DNA of 64,000 nucleotides from Pseudomonas serbica (lineage in GTDB: Bacteria; Pseudomonadota; Gammaproteobacteria; Pseudomonadales; Pseudomonadaceae): the NCBI RefSeq assembly GCF_028823535.1, contig NZ_JAQIYM010000019.1:1-64000 (forward strand). The letters are read 5' to 3'. Below are positions 16,147 through 25,089 of the stretch, piece after piece. The stretch's first letter is position 1; each line of letters starts with the position of its first letter. The notes beneath the pieces were generated by a model. The model had not been told where the DNA came from, ran no database searches, and saw only the letters and a list, made by a program, of their open reading frames with translations. The position numbers were made by a program, and so were the translations under genes.

Positions 16147-17544
16147 TCACCCCTTGCTGTGTTCAAGATGGATGGACAGGCCGGGGCCTGTGACACTCAA
16201 TACGGTGTAATCGGGCCAGCGTTGCAGCAGCCCGAGCGTCAGGGCTTGCTCGGGTGTGCGCACTTCGTAGTGAAGACTGTGCAGCGGTGGCAGCGCCGGG
16301 CAGCCGCAGACCAGTGCCGCGAGCGCCTCATCGCAGGCGGGCACGTCGATCCCGCGGCCAGGGTGCGCAACCGCGCCGATGCGTTGCTGCAGGCTGTTCA
16401 GCGATGTGTCGATCGGGCCGTAGCAGCCTTGCAGCCAGCGGCGCAAGGTTGGCTGCAACGTGGCGTAGCGTGGGCTGGCATCCAAATGCTCGAGGGCTTG
16501 ATGCGCAATAGCCCGGGCGAAAGGTTGCAGCATCGGCGGATTGCCCAGTTCCTGGCGAATGCGCGTGCACTCGCGGGAATACTCGAACAGATCGGCCAGG
16601 CGTGCGCGATCGCGCAACGCTTGCATGGCCTCGGCGGCGATTTCGCCCGGCAACTGGTGCTCAAAGGGCGCGAGGTCGAAGGCCCAGGGCTGGTTCTCGG
16701 CAAACCCCTCCTGATCCGCCACGCCGGCGAGCTGGGCCTGGGCTTCTTCCACACGCGCCTGATCCGGTGTTTGCAGCGGCAATTGCAGCAGCGCCGCCGA
16801 CCGGATCAACAGTGCCAGCGAAGGCGTCGAGGCACCGTTGGCGACACAGGGCAGCGCGACATCGAGGCGGTCGATGCCGAGGCGAATCGCTTCCAGCGCC
16901 ACCTGCGGGCCGAGACCGGTGTGGCAGCGGGTGTGCAGGTCCAGAGGTGTTCCATCAGCGCCGCTGCGCAGGGCTGCGAGCAAGCCGGGCAGGCGATCGC
17001 CATGCAGCAGGCCGGCTTCGTCGCGCAGCATGATGCGCTGCGCTCCGGCCTGTACCAGCTGAGCCGCGCAGGCCGAATAGTGGGCGTTGCCATGTTGATG
17101 ATCGTCCACATAGGGCAGGGCGGCGGTGGCGGTCAGACCGTTCGCCAAGGCCAACTGCACGGCGTTGCCCAGGCGCTGGAAGTCCAGCTGCGGATCGATC
17201 AACACCACCTCGCTGATACCGGACCGGGCAAGCACTCGCAGCCAGCCATTCAGCGCTTCGCCTGCGAGCACATCGATGGCGCCCTGGGCGGGCAGCAGGT
17301 TCACCGTGGCGCGCAGGGGCGTGCCATGGGCGCGTTCGCGCATTGCAATGACGCGTTGCAGCGGATTTTCACCGCGGCCGAGACATTGCGCGATCACGGC
17401 GGGACTCAATACCTCGATCGCCGCCAGCCGGGCGTGCCCCAGTGAATTCATGGCGCCGAGCAGCATCGCTGTGCCGGGGGCACCGCCCCAGGCTGCGGTC
17501 TGGCCGTCGCTCAGGCTGACATCGACCAATGTTGTCATGCTCAT
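16147..17544 (-). CDS. Transcarboxylase-5S-like protein with altered metal site (copy B)
   Basis: A 465-residue, more divergent paralogue of copy A. The N-terminus VDVSLSDGQTAAWGG corresponds to the DxTLRDAHQ motif and keeps the Asp (residue 13). The carbamylated-lysine position is Arg174 (IMLRDEAGLL) and the second metal His is Arg206 (LDLHTRCHTG, first His is 204). So both paralogues lost the same two ligands by different substitutions. The C-terminal half has weak resemblance to the family tail (QELGNPPMLQPF). Start overlaps the biotin carboxylase stop by 4 bases. Not a decaying gene: the frame is intact and embedded in a tightly coupled operon. Function unknown; a complex with copy A is likely. 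Confidence 0.78.
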   Translation of the reverse strand: MSMTTLVDVSLSDGQTAAWGGAPGTAMLLGAMNSLGHARLAAIEVLSPAVIAQCLGRGENPLQRVIAMRERAHGTPLRATVNLLPAQGAIDVLAGEALNGWLRVLARSGISEVVLIDPQLDFQRLGNAVQLALANGLTATAALPYVDDHQHGNAHYSACAAQLVQAGAQRIMLRDEAGLLHGDRLPGLLAALRSGADGTPLDLHTRCHTGLGPQVALEAIRLGIDRLDVALPCVANGASTPSLALLIRSAALLQLPLQTPDQARVEEAQAQLAGVADQEGFAENQPWAFDLAPFEHQLPGEIAAEAMQALRDRARLADLFEYSRECTRIRQELGNPPMLQPFARAIAHQALEHLDASPRYATLQPTLRRWLQGCYGPIDTSLNSLQQRIGAVAHPGRGIDVPACDEALAALVCGCPALPPLHSLHYEVRTPEQALTLGLLQRWPDYTVLSVTGPGLSIHLEHSKG

Positions 17545-18953
17545 GCGCGCTCCTTGGCTTGTTTCAAGGCCTGCTTGCGGGCGGGTACGAAGACGTCTTC
17601 GACCCAGCGAGTGGTGACCAGGCCTGCGACGAAGTCGGGGTGATCGAGCACGGCATGGTGGAAGCTGGCGGTGGTCGACAGGCCTACCACCTTCATGTCC
17701 TCCAGCGCCTTGCGCATGTGTACGATAGCCTCGCTGCGGGTCGGTGCATGCACGATCAGCTTGGCCAGCAGGGAGTCATAGAACGGTGGCACGGTGGCGC
17801 CGCTGTAGCAGTGGGTATCGACCCGTACGCCTTTGCCCTTGGGCGGCAGCCACTCGCTGACCAGGCCCGGGCTCGGGAGGAAATGGCGGTCCGGATCTTC
17901 AGCGTTGATCCTGCACTCGATGGCATGGCCGACCAGTTTGACGTCGGCCTGGCTGAACGACAGCGGCAGGCCGGCGGCGATGCGAATCTGCTCGGCCACC
18001 AGGTCCAGGCCGGTGATCATCTCCGTTACCGGATGCTCGACCTGGATGCGGGTGTTCATTTCCAGGAAATAGAATTTGCCATCGCGGTCGTCGACCACGA
18101 ATTCAATTGTGCCCGCGCCGAAATAACCGACATTGCGCGCCAGGCGTACCGCGCACTCGCCCATTTGTTCGCGGGTTTGCGCCGCGAGGCTCGGGGAGGG
18201 TGCTTCCTCGATCAGTTTCTGGTGTCGGCGCTGGGTCGAGCATTCGCGTTCGCCCAAGTGCACCACGTTGCCGTGGCGGTCGCCCATGATCTGGATTTCG
18301 ATGTGGCGCGCCAGTTCGATGAACTTCTCGACATACAAGGTCGGGTCGCCAAAGGCCGCCTGTGCTTCCGAGGAAGCGGAACGGAAGGCGGCCTCGGCTT
18401 CTTCGTCGCTGCGCACGATGCGCATGCCACGCCCGCCGCCCCCGGCGGTGGCCTTGAACAGCACCGGGTAGCCGATGTCGCTGGCGATGGCGCGGGCGGT
18501 TTCTGCATCGGCCACGGCGTCCGAGCCCGGTACTCGCGGTACTTCGGCTTTTTCCGCCAGGCCGACGGCGGTGATCTTGTCACCCATCGAATCAATGATT
18601 TCAGCCGATGGACCGATGAACGCAATGCCGGCGTCTTCGCAGGCCTGGGCAAAATGCGAGCGTTCGGAAAGGAAGCCGTAACCCGGGTGGATGGCATCGC
18701 AGCGCTGTTCCAGTGCCGTGCGCACCAACAGCTCGGCGCACAGATAGCTTTGCGCGGCCGGCGCCGGGCCGATGACCACGTACTCATCGGCGAGGCGCGC
18801 GGCCAGGCTGTCCTGGTCTGCTTCGGAGACGGCAGCAACCGATTCGATGCCCAGGGTTTTGCAGGCGCGCACGATGCGCACCGCGATTTCGCCACGGTTG
18901 GCGATCAATACCCGGCGGATGTCGCGGGTTGCCACGGGAATGCTGCTCATCAA
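17541..18953 (-). CDS. Biotin carboxylase subunit (AccC-type)
   Basis: A 470-residue ATP-grasp biotin carboxylase that carboxylates the biotin of a carrier protein with bicarbonate and ATP. Landmarks are RRVLIANRGEIAVRIVRAC, the glycine-rich ATP loop KATAGGGGRGMRIV, EKFIELARHIEIQIMGD and EMNTRIQVEHPVTEMITG. The length matches stand-alone AccC-type subunits plus a basic 20-residue tail. It overlaps the preceding carrier gene and the following 5S-like gene by 4 bases each, so the carrier, carboxylase and copy B are translationally linked. It is likely dedicated to the acyl-CoA carboxyltransferases of this island, not to fatty acid synthesis. Confidence 0.93.
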   Translation of the reverse strand: MMSSIPVATRDIRRVLIANRGEIAVRIVRACKTLGIESVAAVSEADQDSLAARLADEYVVIGPAPAAQSYLCAELLVRTALEQRCDAIHPGYGFLSERSHFAQACEDAGIAFIGPSAEIIDSMGDKITAVGLAEKAEVPRVPGSDAVADAETARAIASDIGYPVLFKATAGGGGRGMRIVRSDEEAEAAFRSASSEAQAAFGDPTLYVEKFIELARHIEIQIMGDRHGNVVHLGERECSTQRRHQKLIEEAPSPSLAAQTREQMGECAVRLARNVGYFGAGTIEFVVDDRDGKFYFLEMNTRIQVEHPVTEMITGLDLVAEQIRIAAGLPLSFSQADVKLVGHAIECRINAEDPDRHFLPSPGLVSEWLPPKGKGVRVDTHCYSGATVPPFYDSLLAKLIVHAPTRSEAIVHMRKALEDMKVVGLSTTASFHHAVLDHPDFVAGLVTTRWVEDVFVPARKQALKQAKERA

Positions 18954-19414
18954 CGTGCCTCCGGTTCAAGAATCATCAATAGCTGGTCACGCTGCACCAT
19001 CTGCAGGTCCTGGGCGACGATGCGCACGACGCGGCCTTTCACCGGTGACGCAAGGGTGTTGAAGAGCTTCATGGCTTCGACCAGGCACAGCGGCGTGCCT
19101 GTCTCGACCAAGGTGCTCTCTTCGACGAAGGACGGTTGGTCAGGACTGGGTTTGCGATAGAAGGTGCCCATCATGGTGGCGCGCACGGCGACCTGACCGG
19201 CGGCGATTTCAGGTTCGCTGGTGGCCGCCACAGTGGTCGGCTGCGCCGGTTTTGCCGGAGTAACGCCTTGCGCAGGCGCCTGGGACCGCTCGATCGTTCC
19301 CGACTTGCTGGCAGTCAGGGTGGTGTCACCGATGCGGACTTCAAGGAAGTCCAGATGCCGGGTGTGATCCAGTATTTCCAGGATTCTTCGTGCTTCTTTA
19401 TGTGTGAGCGACAT
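18950..19414 (-). CDS. Biotin carboxyl carrier protein (AccB-like)
   Basis: A 154-residue biotin carrier. N-terminal region (MSLTHKEARRILEILDH) is followed by an Ala/Pro/Thr-rich linker near residues 55-85 and a C-terminal biotinyl domain with VEAMKLFNT, whose Lys carries biotin. The open frame extends upstream to 19483, but the ATG at 19414 gives the family-like start and keeps the operator at 19473-19492 outside the gene. First gene of the minus-strand operon; stop overlaps the biotin carboxylase start by 4 bases. A second, minimal carrier is encoded divergently at 19611..19835. Confidence 0.9.
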   Translation of the reverse strand: MSLTHKEARRILEILDHTRHLDFLEVRIGDTTLTASKSGTIERSQAPAQGVTPAKPAQPTTVAATSEPEIAAGQVAVRATMMGTFYRKPSPDQPSFVEESTLVETGTPLCLVEAMKLFNTLASPVKGRVVRIVAQDLQMVQRDQLLMILEPEAR

Positions 19415-19472
19415 GCCTTCTGGCCTCTTGTTGTTCGAATTGCCTTGACGGATATGAACATCGATACGTAGG

Positions 19473-19492
19473 ATTGTCAACAATCAGACAAT
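19473..19492. promoter_or_regulatory. Candidate GntR operator, site 1
   Basis: ATTGTC-N8-GACAAT, a 6-bp inverted repeat in the divergent promoter region between the two arms of the carboxylase island. The same element with the same 8-bp spacing occurs at 20591-20608. The local GntR regulator (19841..20551) is the obvious candidate to bind both. Confidence 0.6.
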
Positions 19493-19610
19493 CATGTAAT
19501 TTGCTGATCGTGATCCAGGGCGTTTGCGCAGGCCTTCAAGAAAAGCGTAGCGCGCGGCGGCCAAGGGCCCGGCGATTTGAGAAATCAGTAGTGTTTTGGA
19601 GGGGGCGAGA

Positions 19611-19835
19611 ATGAGTACAATCGCGGTTAAGTCAGATGTCGCTGGAACGGTGTGGCAGATTCATGTCGGCGTGGGCGATGTCGTTGAAGAAGATCAGATA
19701 CTCATCGTCATGGAATCCATGAAAATGGAAATTCCATTGATGGCTGTCGAACCGGGGCGCGTTATCAGCGTTCTTGTTGCCGAGGGCGACGTGGTGAAAG
19801 ACGGCCAGGATGTCTTGCTTATGGAGTGCGATTGA
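19611..19835 (+). CDS. Minimal stand-alone biotinyl carrier domain protein
   Basis: A 74-residue protein that is only a biotinyl/lipoyl domain: two beta strands (GTVWQIHVGVGDVVEEDQ), the modification loop VMESMKMEIP with the target Lys flanked by Met on both sides, and GDVVKDGQDVLLME. ATG 19611 has GGAGGGGGCG upstream. Such mini-carriers occur with acyl-CoA carboxylases. Here it is first in the plus-strand unit, followed by the GntR gene (6-base gap), a ligase and the second carboxyltransferase, so it may serve that second carboxyltransferase while the AccB-like carrier serves the other. Confidence 0.85.
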   Translation: MSTIAVKSDVAGTVWQIHVGVGDVVEEDQILIVMESMKMEIPLMAVEPGRVISVLVAEGDVVKDGQDVLLMECD

Positions 19836-19840
19836 AGTCT

Positions 19841-20551
19841 ATGTCAATGAATGCAGGTTCGGCGTCGGCCGCCAAGGGCGGTAGTGCAATAGGTATCATG
19901 CGTGCTGGTCGCCAGCGCGTATTGACGATGCCGGAGCAGATTGCCGAAAGCATTACGCTTGCGATTCTGCGAGGCGAATACGGGCCGGGCGATTCGGTGC
20001 GTGAACAGGAACTGGCCGACCACTTCCAGGTCAGCCGGGGTCCGATTCGCGAGGCCCTGCGCATTCTCGAGAAGGTCGGCGTGGTGACCATCGTGCCGCA
20101 GCGCGGCGCGCATGTGACTTCATTGAGCAGGCAGGAGATCGACAATCTGTTCGAGATCCGCGCGGTACTGGCCGGTTTGCTGGCCAAATACCTGGTCGAC
20201 CTGGATGGATCGATCGTCAATCAAATGGACGCCATCGTCACCCGTCTTGAGCAGATTGCCTCGCAAGCGGATGCCCTGGACGAGTATGCCCAAGGCAGTT
20301 ATCGCCTGAGCACGCTGTTATTCCAGTCCTGCGGCAACAAGCAGCTGGCGGAACTCATGGGAGCGCTGGGCATCCAGACCGCACGCTACACGCGGTTGGG
20401 GTTGCGTTCACCGGAGCGTCGCCAGGCTTCCGCCAACCATTGGCGCCAACTGGTCGAAGCGCTCAAGCACAACAGCAGTTCGGTGGCCGCGAACATGATG
20501 GTTGAGCTGATCAACGCTTCCCATCAAGCCGCATTGAATCACCTGGAATAA
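19841..20551 (+). CDS. GntR-family regulator (FCD domain) of the carboxylase island
   Basis: A 236-residue GntR/FadR-type regulator. Winged helix at about residues 28-95 (ESITLAILRGEYGPGDSVRE, VSRGPIREALRILEKVGVV) and an all-helical FCD ligand domain starting at EIRAVLAGLLAKYLV. The frame opens at a GTG (19826) that overlaps the previous gene; ATG 19841 is the more usual start. Two TTGTC-N8-GACAA inverted repeats, one before each arm of the island, are its probable operators. FCD regulators usually respond to a carboxylate or CoA-related metabolite of the pathway they control. Confidence 0.85.
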   Translation: MSMNAGSASAAKGGSAIGIMRAGRQRVLTMPEQIAESITLAILRGEYGPGDSVREQELADHFQVSRGPIREALRILEKVGVVTIVPQRGAHVTSLSRQEIDNLFEIRAVLAGLLAKYLVDLDGSIVNQMDAIVTRLEQIASQADALDEYAQGSYRLSTLLFQSCGNKQLAELMGALGIQTARYTRLGLRSPERRQASANHWRQLVEALKHNSSSVAANMMVELINASHQAALNHLE

Positions 20552-20590
20552 TCCACACGGGGGCACATCACTCCCGAGTGCTGTGTCAGG

Positions 20591-20608
20591 TTGTCGACAA
20601 TAAGACAA
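20591..20608. promoter_or_regulatory. Candidate GntR operator, site 2
   Basis: TTGTC-N8-GACAA placed only 5 bases before the ATG of the second acyl-CoA ligase. Same arms and spacing as site 1 (19473-19492). Bound protein here would block transcription into, or translation start region of, the ligase-carboxyltransferase-transport genes. Confidence 0.6.
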
Positions 20609-20613
20609 AAATC

Positions 20614-22173
20614 ATGACAAAAAAACGCACCGCAGGACACATGCTCAGTTGGGCAGCCAAGCAATACCGAGGCCGCACCGCCCTGATCTTCGGCGACACC
20701 GGCCTGACCTATGATGAGGTCGAGATGGGCAGTAACCGGCTTGCCCATGCCTTGATTGGCCTTGGATTGCAGGTTGGGGAGCGCGTCGCCGTGCTGCTCA
20801 ACAACTCGCCGGAGGCGATCGAGAGTGTTTTCGCTGTCGAGAAGGCCGGTTTGGTTTACGTGGCGCTCAATGCCCGGCACACCTTGGCCGAACAGATCGC
20901 GATCCTCGAGGACGCTGGCGCCGGTGTGTTGGTGGTGGGGCCTGAGTTTCGCGAGATCGGCGAAGGCGTTCTCGATCGCGTCGCGGGTTTGCGTCATGTG
21001 ATCGCGCTCGATTGGCAGTCACCACAGCTACTGGACTACCGCCGGTTGCTCGCCTCGATGCCAACGCAGGCGCCGAATGTCCAGGTGTCTCCCGATGCCT
21101 TGCTGCGCATTGCCTATACCTCGGGCACCACCGGCAAGCCCAAGGGCGTCACCTACACGGTCAAGCGCTGGTATGAACGCCTGACCAACCATTTCTACGC
21201 CATGGAATACAGCCTGGGCGTGGAGGATGCGATGTTGCATGTCGGTCCCTTGACCCATGCCGCCGGCGTGCATCTGTTGCCCTGCTACTTGCGCGGGGCG
21301 CGCAATGTGATTCTCGAGAAGTTCGAGCCACTGGATACGCTGCAACAGATCCAGCGACACCGGATCACGCAGATGATGTGCGTGCCGACCATGCTCATGC
21401 GGTTGCTCGACGCCCTCGACAGCGGCGCCAGTGCGGATCACTCGTCGCTCAAGTGCATCCACTACGGGACTGCGCCGACATCCGTCGACCTGATCCAGCG
21501 CGCCATTGCGCGCTTCGGCCCGGTGATGCGTCAGCAGTACGGAATGACCGAGGCGGTCCAGCCGCTGGCGGTGTTGTACCCGCACGAACACGTCGAAGAC
21601 GGCGTGCTGCGTTCCTGCGGCAAACCGACTGCCAATGTGCAGATCAGCGTGCGCGATGTTCACGGCGCGGAACTGGCGGTGGGCGAGATTGGCGAGATCG
21701 CCATCGCCACCGACGGCATCGGCGAAGTGGCGTTCTGGCGTCGCCCGGATCTGGAGGCCGAGGCCATTCGTGACGGCTGGTACTACTCGGGCGACCTGGG
21801 TTACCTCGATGTCCAGGGCTTTCTTTATATCGTCGGGCGCAACAAGGACATGATCATTTCCGGTGGCTTCAACGTGTATGCACGGGAAGTCGAGGATGCC
21901 CTGGAAAGCCATCCGCAGGTACTCGAGGTGGCGGTCCTGGGCCTGCCTGACGCGGAGTGGGGCGAGCGCATCGCCGCGTTTGTCGTACGGCGCGAAGGCG
22001 CCACGCTCGATAGCGAGACCCTGGGCAGTCATTGCGCAGCCCTGATCGCCGGCTACAAGAAGCCGCGCCTGATCGAATTCGTCGAGGCCTTGCCGCGCAA
22101 TAGCGCCGGCAAGGTGGTGAAGAACATTCTGCGCGATGACTATCTCGCGCGCCTGCAGAGGAAATCATCATGA
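20614..22173 (+). CDS. AMP-dependent acyl-CoA synthetase/ligase, second copy
   Basis: A 519-residue ANL-superfamily ligase. Motifs: phosphate loop YTSGTTGKPKGVTY, QQYGMTEAVQPLA, the hinge YYSGDLGYLDVQGFLYIVGR followed by NKDMIISGGFNVYAREVE, and catalytic Lys in PRNSAGKVVKNILR. It resembles medium/long-chain or aryl acid CoA ligases and is clearly distinct from the first copy. ATG 20614 sits directly behind the GntR-type operator and lacks a strong ribosome binding site. Its stop overlaps the start of the second carboxyltransferase (ATGA). It likely supplies the acyl-CoA substrate of that enzyme. Confidence 0.9.
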   Translation: MTKKRTAGHMLSWAAKQYRGRTALIFGDTGLTYDEVEMGSNRLAHALIGLGLQVGERVAVLLNNSPEAIESVFAVEKAGLVYVALNARHTLAEQIAILEDAGAGVLVVGPEFREIGEGVLDRVAGLRHVIALDWQSPQLLDYRRLLASMPTQAPNVQVSPDALLRIAYTSGTTGKPKGVTYTVKRWYERLTNHFYAMEYSLGVEDAMLHVGPLTHAAGVHLLPCYLRGARNVILEKFEPLDTLQQIQRHRITQMMCVPTMLMRLLDALDSGASADHSSLKCIHYGTAPTSVDLIQRAIARFGPVMRQQYGMTEAVQPLAVLYPHEHVEDGVLRSCGKPTANVQISVRDVHGAELAVGEIGEIAIATDGIGEVAFWRRPDLEAEAIRDGWYYSGDLGYLDVQGFLYIVGRNKDMIISGGFNVYAREVEDALESHPQVLEVAVLGLPDAEWGERIAAFVVRREGATLDSETLGSHCAALIAGYKKPRLIEFVEALPRNSAGKVVKNILRDDYLARLQRKSS

Positions 22174-23750
22174 GCACGCCTGTTGCCCCTGAATGGTCGC
22201 TGGAGCTTGCGGACATCCGCGCGCGTCGGGAAATCGCCTACGCATTGGGTGGTCCCGAAGCGGTGGAAAAACACCACGCCCAAGGCAAACTCACGGCGCG
22301 TGAGCGCATCGGCCATCTGCTCGATGATGAAAGTTTCGAGGAGTTCGGCATTCTTGCCGGCGCGGTGAAGTACACGCCGCAAGGCACGATCGCCTCGGCC
22401 ACACCGAGCACGGCCGTGGTGGGCGTCGGTCAGATCGACCGGCGGCGCACTGTGGTGGCGGCCGATGATTTCACCATCCGGGGTGGTTCGTCGGAAGCGG
22501 CGGTCGCCGAGAAGTGGATCTATGCCGATCGCTACGCCTGGGAATACAAGTTGCCGATCATCCGCATGATTGACAGCGCCGGCGGCAGTGTGAAGCTGCT
22601 CGACAAACTCGGTCATACCAAGATCCCGGGTTATGCCCTGTTGCCGATCACCAACCTGCTGGGCGCGGTGCCGGTGGTCGGCATTGCCCACGGTGCTTGC
22701 GCCGGCCTGGGTGCGCTGCGGGTGGCCGCTTCACACCTGTCGATCATGGTGCGGGGCCAGAGCCAGGTGTTCGCGGCTGGCCCGCCGGTGGTAAAGCAGG
22801 CGTTCGGCATCGATATCGACAAAAACGATCTCGGTGGCTATGACCAGGTGCATCGTCACAGCGGCATGATCAACCTGGCTGCCAACAGCGATGCCGAGGC
22901 ACTGGACCTGGCCAAGCGCTTTTTGTCCTATCTGCCGGGCAATGTCTGGGAGCAGCCGCCACGAGTTGCCTCGCAAGACTCTCCGGCGCGCCGTGACGCC
23001 TGGCTCAACGACGCGATTCCCCATGACCGGCGCAAGATCTTCAACCCGCACAAGATCCTCAAGTCGCTGGTCGACAAGGACAGCCTGTTCGAGATGTCCC
23101 CGGATTTCGGTGCCTCGACCATCACTGCGTTCGCCCGTCTCAACGGCTATTCGGTGGGAATCATCTGCAACAACCCGCGGGTTGGCGGCGGTGCGCTGAC
23201 CCGTGCGGCGGCGCTCAAGCAGACTCGCTTCATCGACCTGTGCGACACCTTTCACCTGCCGCTGATCTACCTGGTGGACCAGCCCGGTGTCATGACCGGT
23301 CAAGAGGCGGAAATGCAGGGCACGTTGATTGCGGCCATGCAGGCTGTGCATGCGATAGAACAGGCGAGCGTGCCGGTCATCACCATTGTGCTGCGCCGTT
23401 GCGTCGGGCTTGCCGGTGCCATGGTCAGCCCCTGGCATGGCCCTACGGGTACGGCATTACCGCACCGGTTCGCCTGGCCTTCGGCGCAGTGGGGTTCGAT
23501 TCCGATCGAAGGCGGTGTCGCCGCTGCCTACAAGCAGGAGATCGCTGCAGCCGATGATCCGCTGGTACGACGCAAGGAGCTGGAGGCCCATTACCAGGCC
23601 CTGGCTTCACCGCTGCGTACGGCCGAACGCTTTGGCGTGATCGACATCATCGAGCCAGACAGTACGCGTCCGCTGCTGTGCAACTGGGTGGGTGACGCGT
23701 ATCGCCTCACCGCGCTTTCCCTCGGGCCGAAGCGGCGGACCATGCGCTAG
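22170..23750 (+). CDS. Acyl-CoA carboxylase carboxyltransferase (beta) subunit, second copy
   Basis: A 526-residue carboxyltransferase, family as in propionyl-CoA carboxylase beta and transcarboxylase 12S. Landmarks: HHAQGKLTARERIGHLLDD, DDFTIRGGSSEAAVAEKW, RMIDSAGGSVKLLDKLG, and in the C-terminal half VDQPGVMTGQEAEMQG. It differs strongly from the first copy (9890..11431), so the island can carboxylate two different CoA esters, or one copy may form a complex with the 5S-like proteins as in transcarboxylase. It is translationally coupled to the ligase upstream. Confidence 0.9.
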   Translation: MSTPVAPEWSLELADIRARREIAYALGGPEAVEKHHAQGKLTARERIGHLLDDESFEEFGILAGAVKYTPQGTIASATPSTAVVGVGQIDRRRTVVAADDFTIRGGSSEAAVAEKWIYADRYAWEYKLPIIRMIDSAGGSVKLLDKLGHTKIPGYALLPITNLLGAVPVVGIAHGACAGLGALRVAASHLSIMVRGQSQVFAAGPPVVKQAFGIDIDKNDLGGYDQVHRHSGMINLAANSDAEALDLAKRFLSYLPGNVWEQPPRVASQDSPARRDAWLNDAIPHDRRKIFNPHKILKSLVDKDSLFEMSPDFGASTITAFARLNGYSVGIICNNPRVGGGALTRAAALKQTRFIDLCDTFHLPLIYLVDQPGVMTGQEAEMQGTLIAAMQAVHAIEQASVPVITIVLRRCVGLAGAMVSPWHGPTGTALPHRFAWPSAQWGSIPIEGGVAAAYKQEIAAADDPLVRRKELEAHYQALASPLRTAERFGVIDIIEPDSTRPLLCNWVGDAYRLTALSLGPKRRTMR

Positions 23751-23811
23751 TCCCCATGGGACGGGTGGCATCGAGCCTTACCTTCATAAAAACAATCAAA
23801 GGTACTGACGA

Positions 23812-25086
23812 ATGTTCTGGAAAAAGAGTCCCTGTGCCGTCCTTGCGACGCTGATGGTGATTCACCTGTTGGCCCAGGTGGACCGCAATATCCTGCTGGG
23901 CTTCGCCCCGCAGATCACCGGTGAGCTGGCGATCAACAATGCGCAGTACGGTTTTCTGGTCGGCGCGGTGTGGGTACTGAGCTATGGCGTGATGGCGGTA
24001 TTTCTCGGTGCGCTGGCCGATCGTCACAGTCGGCCGCGGGTGATCGGCGCAGGCATGCTCGTCTGGAGCGTTTGTACGGTGGCCTCCGGTTACGTCCAGA
24101 ACTTCGAACAAATGGTCGCGGCGCGTTTTCTGGTGGCCACCGGCGAAGCCGCACTGGTGCCCGCCGCCACGGCCCTGTTGATGGAGCTGTTCTCGGAAAA
24201 ACGTCGGGGCACCGCGGTGGGACTGTTTTACCTCGGCATTCCGTTGGGCATTGGCTGCAGCTTTTTGCTGGCGGGCACACTCGGCGCCGCCCATGGCTGG
24301 CGCACCACGTTCCATTTCCTCGGTATCGCCGGGGTGATCATTGGCTTGCCGTTAATGCTGATGAACGACAAACGCAGCACGTGCATGGTGCAGGAGCGCG
24401 GCGAACCCCTCGCCGCACAGATGGCCGCCGTGTTCGGCGAACTGCGCAGCAACAGTGTGGTGCGTTACACCGTGACCGGGTTCGTGCTGGCCCACCTGGC
24501 CTATCCGGGCATTTCATTCGCACAACTCTGGATGACGCGGGAGAAAGGACTGGACCCGGCCTCGATTGCCATGACCCTGGGCGCCATGCAGATCGTTTTC
24601 GGTTCGTTGGGCGCGTTGGCCGGCGGCATTCTGAGCGACCGCCTGGCCCCTCGTTTCAAGGGCGGCCACGGCAGTGTGCTGGCGTTGCTCATGCTGGTGT
24701 GCGCGCCGTTCATGATCGCTTATCGCCTGGTACCGGTCGATTCGCCGCTGTTTCATGTGGGGATGGCGGTCGGCATCTTCATGTTGATGTCGCTCTACGG
24801 TTCCGCGACCACCGCTATTCAGGGCGCGGTCCCGGTGCGCATGCGTTCGACGGTCATGGGCTTCTCGATGCTGCTGCTCAACCTGTTTTCGGTAGCACTG
24901 GGCACCTTCGTCGTCGGCTGGATCAGCGATGCATTGACGGCTGCCGGAGTGGATTCGCCGCTGACCCATGTGTTGCTGGTCAGCGACATTCTCGCCCTGG
25001 TGCTGGGTGGGGTTTTCTTTTATGTGGCGGCGCGTATCAAGCGTGCAAGCGCCTGTGCGATGCCGACTATGGGTATCAAGGTTTAG
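23812..25086 (+). CDS. MFS transporter, likely carboxylate uptake
   Basis: A 424-residue major facilitator with about 12 transmembrane segments. The start (CAVLATLMVIHLLAQVDRNI followed by LLGFAPQ) and the loop ADRHSRPRVIGAGML fit the organic-acid/spinster-like MFS branch. It follows the second carboxyltransferase after about 60 bases in the GntR-controlled unit, so it probably imports the acid used by the ligases, or exports an end product. Substrate cannot be read from sequence. Confidence 0.8.
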   Translation: MFWKKSPCAVLATLMVIHLLAQVDRNILLGFAPQITGELAINNAQYGFLVGAVWVLSYGVMAVFLGALADRHSRPRVIGAGMLVWSVCTVASGYVQNFEQMVAARFLVATGEAALVPAATALLMELFSEKRRGTAVGLFYLGIPLGIGCSFLLAGTLGAAHGWRTTFHFLGIAGVIIGLPLMLMNDKRSTCMVQERGEPLAAQMAAVFGELRSNSVVRYTVTGFVLAHLAYPGISFAQLWMTREKGLDPASIAMTLGAMQIVFGSLGALAGGILSDRLAPRFKGGHGSVLALLMLVCAPFMIAYRLVPVDSPLFHVGMAVGIFMLMSLYGSATTAIQGAVPVRMRSTVMGFSMLLLNLFSVALGTFVVGWISDALTAAGVDSPLTHVLLVSDILALVLGGVFFYVAARIKRASACAMPTMGIKV

Positions 25087-25089
25087 CTT

